Positions 1 to 6,652 of a stretch of 19,377 nt of DNA are shown one piece after another. Position 1 is the first letter of the stretch, and each line of letters begins with the position of its first letter. The notes beneath the pieces are model-generated. The model made no database searches, was not told the DNA's origin, and worked only from the letters and a program-made list of their open reading frames with translations. Made by a program: the position numbers and the translations under genes. Source of the DNA: Planctomycetales bacterium (GTDB lineage Bacteria; Planctomycetota; Planctomycetia; Gemmatales; Gemmataceae); assembly GCA_020054355.1 (NCBI GenBank), contig JAGVLI010000796.1, forward strand, positions 1-19,377, given 5' to 3'.

Positions 1-75
1 ATCGCCTGCAAGCGCAAGCACGCCGGCTGGGACAACGACTACCTGGAACAAGTGCTGGGCGCGAAGCTGCGGTAG
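1..75 (+). CDS. C-terminal end of an unidentified protein (partial)
   Basis: Frame 1 is open from the first base of the window and ends in TAG, giving 24 residues rich in Lys/Arg with an aromatic patch (AGWDNDYLEQ). The start lies outside the window, so no family can be assigned. The fragment has GC-rich third positions like the rest of the window, which supports real coding. Its tail is overlapped by the run-out reading frame of the minus-strand pseudogene to its right, whose stop codon is at 39. Confidence 0.5.
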   Translation: MACKRKHAGWDNDYLEQVLGAKLR

Positions 76-117
76 GCTTTTTCATGGGTCCAGTGATGCA
101 ATTGCCCTGAGGTGGAT

Positions 118-285
118 GCCCAGCCCTCCACGAGCAGCGTCCTGCCAACTTCCACGCTCTCGATGTCATTGTAGGGGATGCTCATGCGGAGCAGCGGCAG
201 CGGCCCGAAACGAACCGCGGCCCGAAACGAACCGCCAGCGCATCCCCGGAATCCTCCACGGTCAGGTGGTGGAACGCCGGCGCCA
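118..285 (-). pseudogene. PH-domain-like protein remnant, frameshifted
   Basis: Read right to left, one frame gives FHHLTVEDSGDALAVRFG and, after a frame change, another gives LPLLRMSIPYNDIESVEVGR then TLLVEGW. Joined, these match my memory of small bacterial PH-like proteins (pattern: H-L-x-V-x-D-x-G-D-x-L-A-V-R-F-G-P-L-P-L, then I-x-Y-x-D-I-E-S-V-E-x-G-R-T). The frame change is explained by the 17-bp tandem repeat at 200-233: removing one copy joins the two frames exactly. The usual N-terminus and the region after EGW are missing, and the sequence then runs to a stop at 39 without resemblance to the family. It is a decayed internal fragment and is unlikely to make a functional protein. Confidence 0.6.
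200..233. repeat. 17-bp perfect tandem duplication causing a frameshift
   Basis: The unit GCGGCCCGAAACGAACC occurs at 200-216 and again at 217-233 with no mismatch. Seventeen is not a multiple of three, so the duplication breaks the PH-like reading frame. Deleting one copy in silico brings the frame upstream of the repeat (ending AVRFG) into phase with the frame downstream (starting PLPLLR). Confidence 0.9.
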
Positions 286-292
286 GCAGAGG

Positions 293-659
293 TAGCACAT
301 CTTGACAGGTCTTCGTCGGCCAAGGATGCCAGCATGGACAGCGGCGCAGCCCGGTGCGCCGGGTTGCACCCCGCCGTTTGACCACCGAATTCCCGGTGGA
401 CCTGGGCGGCAGCTTGCTGTGCTGGCAGCCCCGAGGCCATCAGTTGCAACGCACGGCCACTGACCGGCCCGGTGTCGAAGGCCCCCTCCCGATACCACTG
501 GAGGTAGCGGCCAGCCACGTTGGCAGGGTCAAAAGTCCCTCGGTCAGCGAGACTCTCGGCCAGGTGCACGGCCATCTGGATCGGCCGGCCGTTGCGATCC
601 CCTGCGGCGAGGCCGCGCAACATGCCCCGGCAGCGGTCCTGGATGCCTGTTTCCATCAC
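293..659 (-). pseudogene. ADP-ribosylglycohydrolase family protein, C-terminally truncated
   Basis: About 122 residues resemble the start of ADP-ribosylglycohydrolase (DraG-like) proteins: RCRGMLRGLAAGDRNG near residues 9-24, IQMAVHLAESL at 27-37, a Tyr/Trp-rich helix near 52-56, and GCNPAHRAAPL at 98-108, which corresponds to the GNGxxMRxAPL motif. The canonical TDDT metal ligands are replaced by RPIQM, which I recall from a divergent branch of the family. The match stops near 293, so the later metal-binding helices are absent and the frame runs into PH-like sequence. The start is GTG at 659, overlapping the stop of the upstream gene (GTGA), consistent with translational coupling. Members of the family remove ADP-ribose from proteins or small molecules; this copy should be inactive. 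Confidence 0.65.
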
Positions 660-1234
660 ATCAACTCGAAGAATGATTCCTTGCCCAGATGGCGCACATA
701 TTTCCTTACCTGGGCAGACAACTTCCCTGCGCCGGCCAGCGGGAACCAGTCGTCAATGGAACCCCGGAAGCACCAGCGATCCACGGAAAACAACCGCCGT
801 TCCTCATCTTGCAACACGAAGCGCATCATCGGCAAGTACGTCAACCGTTGCTCCACGTTGAAGGAAGCGGGAAAGCTCCTGCCAAAGCCCAGCAGCGGAC
901 GCAGACCTTCCATCACGGCATCGGCATCCTGGTCCGGCAGGAACACCACGATGGCGTCCAGCTTCGCCTCCACGATGAAATGCTTCGCGGTGCCGCGGTC
1001 CCGGACTTCCTGCTCAACCACGGCGATTTCCTCCTGTGTCACCAGTTGCGGCACAATTTTGCGCAAGAAGACCTGGGCGTTTGGGTTCTCGTAGACCTCG
1101 TAGCCTTCGGGAATGGCATCGACCAGATCGCCGTCCTTCTTCCTGGAGAAGTACCGCTTGGGCTTGCCCGTCTTGGTCTTGCCGCAGTGCAGATAGTAGG
1201 TGTCGCCACGGCGATTGACGTGCTGAATAGCCAC
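656..1234 (-). CDS. conserved hypothetical protein (192 aa)
   Basis: The product begins with HVNRRGDTYYLHCGKTKTGK, a basic, aromatic stretch that I recall at the start of planctomycete and related hypothetical proteins, followed by an acidic PEGYEVYENPNAQVFLRK segment and a middle region ending near FLPDQDAD. I know no function. I prefer the GTG at 1234: GGAG lies 9 bases before it, and family members as I recall them start M-A-I-Q. A longer frame opens at GTG 1255, two bases after the stop of the preceding gene, but its spacing to a ribosome binding site is poor. It is the middle gene of a minus-strand operon and its stop overlaps the start of the ADP-ribosylglycohydrolase pseudogene. Confidence 0.7.
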   Translation of the reverse strand: MAIQHVNRRGDTYYLHCGKTKTGKPKRYFSRKKDGDLVDAIPEGYEVYENPNAQVFLRKIVPQLVTQEEIAVVEQEVRDRGTAKHFIVEAKLDAIVVFLPDQDADAVMEGLRPLLGFGRSFPASFNVEQRLTYLPMMRFVLQDEERRLFSVDRWCFRGSIDDWFPLAGAGKLSAQVRKYVRHLGKESFFELM

Positions 1235-1256
1235 AACTGTTCGCTCCGTAAACACC

Positions 1257-2570
1257 TCAACGAGTCTTTTCCAGGCCCGCCAAGGCGATGCCGACCCCGA
1301 AGAACAGGACCAGCCCCAAGAAGACCCCGATGACGGCGCCGGCCCATGCCCCAGACCAGGCAGCGTCGGCGTCGTTCCGCCACGCCTGCACGATGACGCC
1401 GATCAGGCTGCCGGCGACCACAAACCGGAACATCGGTTGCTTGACCGCCGTGCCGACGAGTTTGCCCAGGATGCCTCCGACAAGGGCACCCAGGATCGCT
1501 GTGACGAAGGCCATCAGCATGGCCCCGAGCATTCCTCCGATGACGGCTCCGAGGATCACGCCGACGGCGCCGCAGAACCACGGGCCGTAGCGAATATGGT
1601 TCACCGCCCCGAATAGCCGCCCAGATTTGGCGCCCAGCACCGCACCGACGAGGCCCAGCAGGCTGGCTCCCACCTTGATCGCTACATCGGCACTCTCCCC
1701 CGACGCCCAGGCTGCGCCGAGGGTGCCGCCGTAGATGCCGCCAGCCAAGCACACCAGCACCAGTGTCTTCAGCAGGCTGCCAGGACTGGCCGGTTCCCCT
1801 TCCTGCCCGAATAGGCTGGACCGAGGTTCCACGAAGCGAATGGTGCCGCCGCCCTGCCAGTTCCACATCCAGGTGCGGTAATCAGCGACCAGTTGCCGAT
1901 TGGGTCCAGACCGGATCAAGACTTCGGCCAGCGGCAGAACGATCTTTTCGCCGTTCTCCTGGACCTCGCAGAGCAGGCCCTCGTCCTCGTCGGCCTCATC
2001 AGAATCGAGCAGCGCCGTGACCGTGATACGGCGCTTTTGAAGCCGAAATGGCTCGGTTTCCTCCTCGTACATGGCCTCGAAGGGAAATGTAAGCTTCTCG
2101 CCCAGGTAGCGGTGGTATTTGTGGAGATTCTCTTCGTCCACATCGGGCAGCGGGTCGTCGCTGGTCACGCCGAGAATGGCCCGGATGCGGTCCTGCGGGT
2201 CGGTAATTCGCAAGGGCCGGGTGACGATCTGCGTCGGCTGCTCGATGGGCGCCGCTTCGCCGGTGTCTGCCTCCAGGTGGTTCTCCTCCAGCCACATGCA
2301 TTCCAGTTGCAGGCCGTCTCGTTCACAGCGGCTCCGGTAGACCGGGTGCATGGCGTCCAGGGTGCGCCGATCCCACTCGATCAGGTACGTCGCCGGCCCT
2401 GGGCCTTCTTCCACTTCACTGATCGCGCCGCACCAGCCGCCGATGGGGATGTCGGAATAGTTGGGGTCCGGCGTGCCTGCTTTCACCCTAACCGACGTGC
2501 CGATGGTGAACCGGGCCGGCATGGATGCCCGTCTCGGTGTGGGCTTCGGCTTTTTGCGTTTCTTGGTCAC
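1257..2570 (-). CDS. SH3-like N-terminal domain with Gly-rich multi-pass membrane domain, unknown function
   Basis: The 437-residue product has a Lys/Arg-rich start (MTKKRKKPKP), then a beta-rich segment around residues 20-105 (VRVKAGTPDP, GGWCGAISEVEEG, YLIEWDRRTL) resembling small domains that bind nucleic acid or act as adaptors in proteins often auto-named calcium-binding. A second soluble, acidic region follows to about 255 (LGEKLTFPFEAMYEEET, DSDEADEDEG). Residues ~265-433 are several Gly-rich hydrophobic segments with repeated GxxxG spacing. The start is GTG with AAGGAGA 7 bases upstream (2578-2584), immediately beside the tandem-duplicated spacer. It heads the minus-strand operon. The hydrophobic part resembles the small protein at 18335. 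Confidence 0.75.
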   Translation of the reverse strand: MTKKRKKPKPTPRRASMPARFTIGTSVRVKAGTPDPNYSDIPIGGWCGAISEVEEGPGPATYLIEWDRRTLDAMHPVYRSRCERDGLQLECMWLEENHLEADTGEAAPIEQPTQIVTRPLRITDPQDRIRAILGVTSDDPLPDVDEENLHKYHRYLGEKLTFPFEAMYEEETEPFRLQKRRITVTALLDSDEADEDEGLLCEVQENGEKIVLPLAEVLIRSGPNRQLVADYRTWMWNWQGGGTIRFVEPRSSLFGQEGEPASPGSLLKTLVLVCLAGGIYGGTLGAAWASGESADVAIKVGASLLGLVGAVLGAKSGRLFGAVNHIRYGPWFCGAVGVILGAVIGGMLGAMLMAFVTAILGALVGGILGKLVGTAVKQPMFRFVVAGSLIGVIVQAWRNDADAAWSGAWAGAVIGVFLGLVLFFGVGIALAGLEKTR

Positions 2571-2584
2571 GGCAACTTCTCCTT

Positions 2585-2732
2585 GCTGTCGTTCTACCCC
2601 CGCCCCGGCGAGAGGACCAGCGATCCGTAAAATGACAACGGAAGAAAGGAAATGCCGAGCTGTCGTTCTACCCCCGCCCCGGCGAGAGGACCAGCGATCC
2701 GTAAAATGACAACGGAAGAAAGGAAATGCCGA
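2585..2732. repeat. 74-bp perfect tandem duplication of the divergent promoter region
   Basis: Bases 2585-2658 and 2659-2732 are identical over 74 bp. The left edge abuts the Shine-Dalgarno of the minus-strand gene (2578-2584) and the right edge is the A of the ATG of the plus-strand gene at 2732. The unit is therefore the complete spacer between two divergent genes, including the AAGGA ribosome binding site of the right-hand gene. The left copy keeps that AAGGA but lacks the proper start codon, because the base after it differs. Confidence 0.95.
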
Positions 2733-4609
2733 TGGCGAAGAAGAAACGCAAACCGGGTGGCGACAAACCCCGGCGGCGACGGCAGCCCGACGAACTGCCG
2801 GACCGGCGGCTGATGGAACGGACCATGCGCCAGCTGGTCGGCGGGTTGCAGGGCCAGGGCCAGCCGGACACCCCGCTCGCCAAGGCCCAGGACATCGTGT
2901 ACCGGGCCTTCGAGGAGCGAGATGTCAGCCGAAAGGTGCAACTGGCCCAGCAAGCCCTCGAAGTCTGCCCAGATTGTGCCGATGCCTATGTTCTCCTCGC
3001 CGAACACGCCCAGGATCGCAGGCAGGCCCTCACCTTCTGGAAGCAGGCCGTCGCTGCCGGAGAACGAGCGCTCGGTCCCCAGGCATTTCAGGAGCATGGC
3101 GGTCATTTCTGGGGCATCCTGGACACCCGGCCCTTCATGCGAGCCAAGGAGGGCCTGGCCTCGGCCCTGTGGACGGCAGGGCGGCGAGCCGAGGCCATCC
3201 AGTATTTACAGGATATGCTGCGGCTCAATCCCAACGACAACCAGGGCGTCCGCTACACGCTGGCCGGCTTCCTCCACAGCGAAGATCGAGACGACGACCT
3301 GGACAAGTTGCTCCAGCAGTTTCCCGAGGAAGGGTCCGCCACCTGGGCCTACACCAAGACGCTGCTCGCCTTCCGGCGGAAGAACGGCGAAGCGGCCCAA
3401 CTCCTCCAGGCAGCGGTGAAGGCCAACAAGCATGTGCCGGCTTTTCTCCTGGGCCAACAGCGACTTCCCGCGGAACGGCCTCCCTACTACAGTCCCGGCC
3501 AGGAGAGCGAAGCCGTCATGTACGCCGGGATTTTCCTGCACAACTGGAAGGCCACGCCGGGGGCGATCACCTGGCTGCGCCAGGCCACCCGCAAGAAAGA
3601 ACGGCAGCCCCAGCCCAAAGGCCCGCTGGGCTTCATCAAGACCTGGCTGGTGAAGCATCTGACCCAGGCCCAGGACATCTGGCAGGCCGATTTCCGCCCG
3701 GTGCCCGACTGGATCGTGATCGCCGGCGAGAAAGTGCGGACCTGGACAATCCTCGTGACGCGCCGCACCGATGATCTCGTGCTGGCGCACGCCATCGTGG
3801 TTGAAGCGCCCTCGGCCAACCACCTGTGGGACACGCTGGTGCAAGCGATGCAGAAGCCTGCCGCCGGCGAACCGCAGCGGCCCCTCCAGTTGCAGGTGCG
3901 AACCGACCAGCGCTGGGCGAGTTTGAAGCCGCACATCGAGGAGATTGGCATCGAACTGGCCGAGAACGACACGCTGGACCAGATGAACGCGGTGTTCGAG
4001 GACATGCACCGGCACTTGCTCGGCAAGCCCCGGACCGGCCTGCTGGAGATGCCCGGCGTCACGCCGCAACAAGTGGCCGGCTTCTTCGACGCCGCTGCGG
4101 AGTTTTATCGGCGTGCGCCCTGGAAGGCGGTGGGCGACGATGCCACGCTCAAAGTCGAATGCAGCAAGTACGAGAGCGGGCCGTGGTACGCCGTGGTCAT
4201 GGGCCAGGCCGGTATGACACTTGGCCTGGCGCTCTATGAAGACCTGCGAGTGGTGCGGAGAATGCAGCAAGGAGAGCTATCCGACGAGGGCCATGCCGGC
4301 AAGGCCGTGGTGCTGTCCGTGACCTTCGGGGAGCAGACCGAGCTTGCGGTCAAAGACCTGGAGGCCATCGAAGGGCACGGCTGGCAAGTGGGCGGGCCGG
4401 AAGCATACCCCTGCACTTTCAAGAAGGAGCGGGGCATGTCGATCCGGCCTCCGCTGACCTGGGAGCTCGAACTGATGGAAGGCTGCCTGCGGGCTGTCCC
4501 CGAGTTTGTCCAGCACCGTCAGCCGGAGGACCAGACGCCGGAGGAGATGACGGTGCCGGTGGCGTCGGGCCAGTTGAAGCTGAAGTTGTCGTGGGTAGGC
4601 AAGGACTGA
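2732..4609 (+). CDS. ST7-like tetratricopeptide-repeat protein
   Basis: After a very basic start (MAKKKRKPGG, RRRR), residues ~60-240 form TPR-type helices. They include the block HFWGILDTRPFMRAKEGLA (about 125-143) and LRLNPNDNQGVRY (163-175), characteristic of the ST7 (suppressor of tumorigenicity 7) family and its bacterial relatives. The C-terminal half carries further globular regions, one with PDWIVIAGEKVRTWTILVTR and one with EGHGWQVGGPEAYP, which I recall as domains of unknown function (DUF7309/DUF6930 type, names uncertain). I chose ATG 2732 over ATG 2726 because AAGGA at 2720-2724 is 7 bases from the former and only one or two from the latter. No signal peptide; presumably cytosolic. 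First gene of a plus-strand operon with unknown-function partners. Confidence 0.8.
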   Translation: MAKKKRKPGGDKPRRRRQPDELPDRRLMERTMRQLVGGLQGQGQPDTPLAKAQDIVYRAFEERDVSRKVQLAQQALEVCPDCADAYVLLAEHAQDRRQALTFWKQAVAAGERALGPQAFQEHGGHFWGILDTRPFMRAKEGLASALWTAGRRAEAIQYLQDMLRLNPNDNQGVRYTLAGFLHSEDRDDDLDKLLQQFPEEGSATWAYTKTLLAFRRKNGEAAQLLQAAVKANKHVPAFLLGQQRLPAERPPYYSPGQESEAVMYAGIFLHNWKATPGAITWLRQATRKKERQPQPKGPLGFIKTWLVKHLTQAQDIWQADFRPVPDWIVIAGEKVRTWTILVTRRTDDLVLAHAIVVEAPSANHLWDTLVQAMQKPAAGEPQRPLQLQVRTDQRWASLKPHIEEIGIELAENDTLDQMNAVFEDMHRHLLGKPRTGLLEMPGVTPQQVAGFFDAAAEFYRRAPWKAVGDDATLKVECSKYESGPWYAVVMGQAGMTLGLALYEDLRVVRRMQQGELSDEGHAGKAVVLSVTFGEQTELAVKDLEAIEGHGWQVGGPEAYPCTFKKERGMSIRPPLTWELELMEGCLRAVPEFVQHRQPEDQTPEEMTVPVASGQLKLKLSWVGKD

Positions 4610-4613
4610 TAGG

Positions 4614-4638
4614 CCGATGTGAAAATTTTTCCCATCGG
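4614..4638. terminator. inverted repeat after the ST7-like gene, possible terminator or processing hairpin
   Basis: CCGATGtGAAAA is followed almost at once by TTTTcCATCGG-type sequence, a 12-position inverted repeat with one mismatch. The centre is AT-rich and the loop would be very short, so the usable stem is mainly CCGATG/CATCGG plus part of the A/T arm. It sits 5 bases past the stop codon and 49 bases before the next start. There is no T-run after the stem, so it may be an operator or an intercistronic hairpin rather than a true terminator. Confidence 0.3.
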
Positions 4639-4686
4639 GCAAGAGCATCGAACTGGTAAATCTTCCGGTTCAGCAGGAGACAGCCG

Positions 4687-5364
4687 GTGGACCCCGAAGC
4701 GGCGCAAATCTTGTTGCTGGCGATCACTGCCGTGGCCGTCATCGTCTGGCTGATCGGCTTGCGATTCCTCGTCGCCTCGGCTCGGGCAGGCAAGCCAGGG
4801 CCAGGGGATGAAAATGCGGAAACCGATTTCTCCCCCTCGGCAGCAACGAACCAGTTGACCGGCAGCGCCGAGGTCGAAGGCCAACCTGGCGTCCTGGCAG
4901 CAAGGGCGGCATCCGTCTTGGCAAAGGGCAACCCCTTCGGCCCCATCAAGATCGTGGAGAAAACCGCGAGCCGCATCGTGTTTGAGCGCCTCGTCCCCAG
5001 CGTGGTGAACCAACCGGCGAGCCGCTGGTTTCGCCGGGGCGAACTGCGCATTACGCCGCTTGGGCAAGGTCGCAGCCGGGTCGAGTGGGCCGTCGAGTTG
5101 ACGAATATGGGTTGGCTGCTGAAATTGGGGGCGTTGTTTCAGGTGTTGGGTTTGGTTGCCATCGCGGTTGGCTGCTGGGCGATTTACACCTACGTCGTCT
5201 CATCGCCGGACCCAGCCGTGCGCTGGCAGACGTTGCAGATGTTGCAGGTGAGCCACTTCCTCTGGCCGTCGTTTCTGGTTGGGGGTCTGTACCGTCGAGG
5301 CAGGCGGGAAGTGGCGGCGCGGTTCGAGGCCCTGGCCCACAACCTGCCCTACTACGGGGACTGA
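4687..5364 (+). CDS. two-TM conserved membrane protein, unknown function
   Basis: The 225-residue product has one hydrophobic helix near residues 6-30 (ILLLAITAVAVIVWLIGL), a polar middle of about 115 residues, a second helix near 147-171 (LFQVLGLVAIAVGCWAIYTY), and a C-terminal basic/aromatic tail ending ALAHNLPYYGD. The middle has a beta-rich stretch (RIVFERLVPS, RGELRITPLG, RVEWAVEL). I do not recognise a family with a known role. The GTG start has AGGAG about 7 bases upstream. It lies between the ST7-like gene and the SEC-C gene, 78 bases after the former and 20 before the latter, and is probably cotranscribed with both. Confidence 0.75.
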   Translation: MDPEAAQILLLAITAVAVIVWLIGLRFLVASARAGKPGPGDENAETDFSPSAATNQLTGSAEVEGQPGVLAARAASVLAKGNPFGPIKIVEKTASRIVFERLVPSVVNQPASRWFRRGELRITPLGQGRSRVEWAVELTNMGWLLKLGALFQVLGLVAIAVGCWAIYTYVVSSPDPAVRWQTLQMLQVSHFLWPSFLVGGLYRRGRREVAARFEALAHNLPYYGD

Positions 5365-5383
5365 CCGTGCAGGAGAGTAACCG

Positions 5384-5819
5384 ATGTCCCGCAAGAAGCT
5401 GTCCCGCAACGCCCCGTGCCCCTGTGGCTCGGGGTAAGAAATACAAAGCCTGCTGTTACGGCAAGAGCGTGGAGGACGACCTGGGCATGGGATCAAGCCG
5501 GCAAAAGCCGCAGTATCCCATCGGCACCGTCGCCCTCTACGGCCCGGATGACAGGGTGACGACCAAGATCGCCGCGGCTGTCATTCTCCGAGACGGTGCC
5601 GAGCCGATCCTCCAGCGCTGGGTCGGCACCGACGTGACGACGAATCCCAAAGTGCAGAAGGAGATGAAAGACTTCTTCGGGCAGCACGGCGTCAAGAGCG
5701 TGGTCATGACGGACCGCAACATGGGCTGTCCGCATGAAGAGGGCGAAGACTTTCCGCACGGCGACGACTGCCCGTTTTGTCCGTGGTGGAAGGGCAAACA
5801 GGGGAGTCGGGCCAAGTGA
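5384..5819 (+). pseudogene. SEC-C zinc-motif protein with a single-base frameshift
   Basis: ATG 5384 follows AGGAG and encodes SRNAPCPCGSG, then hits TAA at 5435. Dropping one G from the run of four at 5431-5434 restores CPCGSGKKYKACCYGK, the SEC-C zinc motif (C-x-C-x8-C-C), and the frame continues to 5819 for a product of about 144 residues. The rest has IGTVALYGPDDRVTTKIAAA, KEMKDFFGQHGV, and a Cys/His-rich tail (MGCPHEEGEDFPHGDDCPFC) that could hold a second metal. SEC-C motifs are known from SecA and many small proteins. The frameshift could be a true mutation or a homopolymer sequencing error; the clean downstream codon use favours an error or a very recent event. Confidence 0.75.
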
Positions 5820-5871
5820 ACACGATCGACTGGCGCAAGCAACAGGACCAATGAGTGGGGAGGGAACGAGC

Positions 5872-6129
5872 ATGGAATTCAACATCCAGCGTCAAGGTCG
5901 CAGGTGGAGCCGCGCCGAGGTTGAGCAGAAATACCACAAGCGCTGCCCCGAGAAGATCGAACTGATCGAAGGCCGGATGTTCTGGACGGACGAGGAGCGG
6001 CTCAACATGCTGGCGCTGCTTCTGGAAAATGTCGGGATGGACGCTGCCGTAAGGCTGGGCGACCCGAAATTGTGGCAGCAGGCGCTTGAGGAACGGCTAA
6101 AGGCGCAGGCAAGGAAAGGAACAACATGA
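5872..6129 (+). CDS. small conserved protein (85 aa), unknown function
   Basis: The product is hydrophilic and mostly helical. Its sequence is close to a short hypothetical protein I recall from several phyla: IQRQGRRWSRAEVEQKY, then CPEKIELIEGRMFWTDEERL, then MLALLLENVGMDAAVRLGDP. ATG 5872 is preferred to ATG 5851 because GGAGG lies about 8 bases before it. It is 52 bases after the SEC-C frame and its stop overlaps the next start (ATGA at 6126-6129), so the operon continues into the truncated kinase gene. Confidence 0.75.
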   Translation: MEFNIQRQGRRWSRAEVEQKYHKRCPEKIELIEGRMFWTDEERLNMLALLLENVGMDAAVRLGDPKLWQQALEERLKAQARKGTT

Positions 6130-6200
6130 ATCTCATCGCCGTGAAGATCGACAAGCCCGAGAACACCAACTTCGTCCTGGGCCAGACCCATTTCATCAAG
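6126..6200 (+). pseudogene. 5' stub of an adenosine-specific kinase gene
   Basis: The first 25 codons (LIAVKIDKPEN then TNFVLGQTHFIK) match the N-terminus of the adenosine-specific kinase family (the PAE0999/DUF355 type), where V-x-K-I-x-K-P-E and ILGQ-x-HFIK are highly conserved. Directly after Lys25 the resemblance ends; the frame continues through antisense SnoaL sequence to a stop at 6293. About four fifths of the normal gene is missing. The ATG overlaps the stop of the preceding gene, so the intact ancestor was the translationally coupled last gene of this operon. Confidence 0.7.
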
Positions 6201-6612
6201 CCTGGATGGCCCCGATTTCCAGCAGCGGTTCCAGCAGGTTGGCGGCGCCGCCGTGTTCCACGATGCGGCCATCCACCACCCGATCCATGTTGACCCCCGT
6301 GATCTCCACCTTCTTGCCGGTGGGCTGCATCCCCAACCGTGCCCCTTGATGCGTGCCCCGTGCGATGATCCGGGTGACGCCCCATTCCCCTTCGGCAATT
6401 TGCTGCTCGACGGTCACATGCAGGTCGGGGTAGGTCTGCCGCACGCCCAGGATGTGCCGCTTCGCTCCCTCCAGACCACTGGATTGCCCGGTCTTGTCGT
6501 GGCTGTCGATGTAATCCGGCGAGATGAAGTCGGCGATGCGGTCCACGTTGCCCGTGTTCACGACATCCTCGATGTAGCGGCGAACGAGCCGCTTGTTCTC
6601 AGCGGTGGACAT
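6196..6612 (-). CDS. SnoaL-like / ester cyclase family protein
   Basis: The 138-residue product has the NTF2-like SnoaL pattern: NKRLVRRYIEDVVNTGNVD, FISPDYIDSHDKT, GLEGAKRHILGVRQTYPDLH, then the strand TVEQQIAEGEWGVTRIIARG with THQGARLGMQPTGKKVEITG. These proteins form cone-shaped alpha+beta barrels; some are polyketide cyclases and most have unknown substrates. ATG 6612 has AGGAAG 7 bases upstream. The stop codon lies in the last bases of the truncated adenosine-kinase stub, so the final one or two residues may come from the recombination junction. It lies just downstream of, and on the same strand as, the methyltransferase gene. Confidence 0.85.
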   Translation of the reverse strand: MSTAENKRLVRRYIEDVVNTGNVDRIADFISPDYIDSHDKTGQSSGLEGAKRHILGVRQTYPDLHVTVEQQIAEGEWGVTRIIARGTHQGARLGMQPTGKKVEITGVNMDRVVDGRIVEHGGAANLLEPLLEIGAIQA

Positions 6613-6652
6613 GGCAATGCTTCCTGTAGCTGTTCTGGCTACGGCGAGTGGT

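Noticed and set aside
2652..2732. Start codon for the ST7-like gene in the left copy of the 74-bp repeat
   Set aside because: That ATG is out of frame with the gene and too close to the AAGGA sequence.
3206..4270. Long antisense open frame across the ST7-like gene
   Set aside because: It mirrors the strong GC3 bias of the sense gene and has no recognisable motif.
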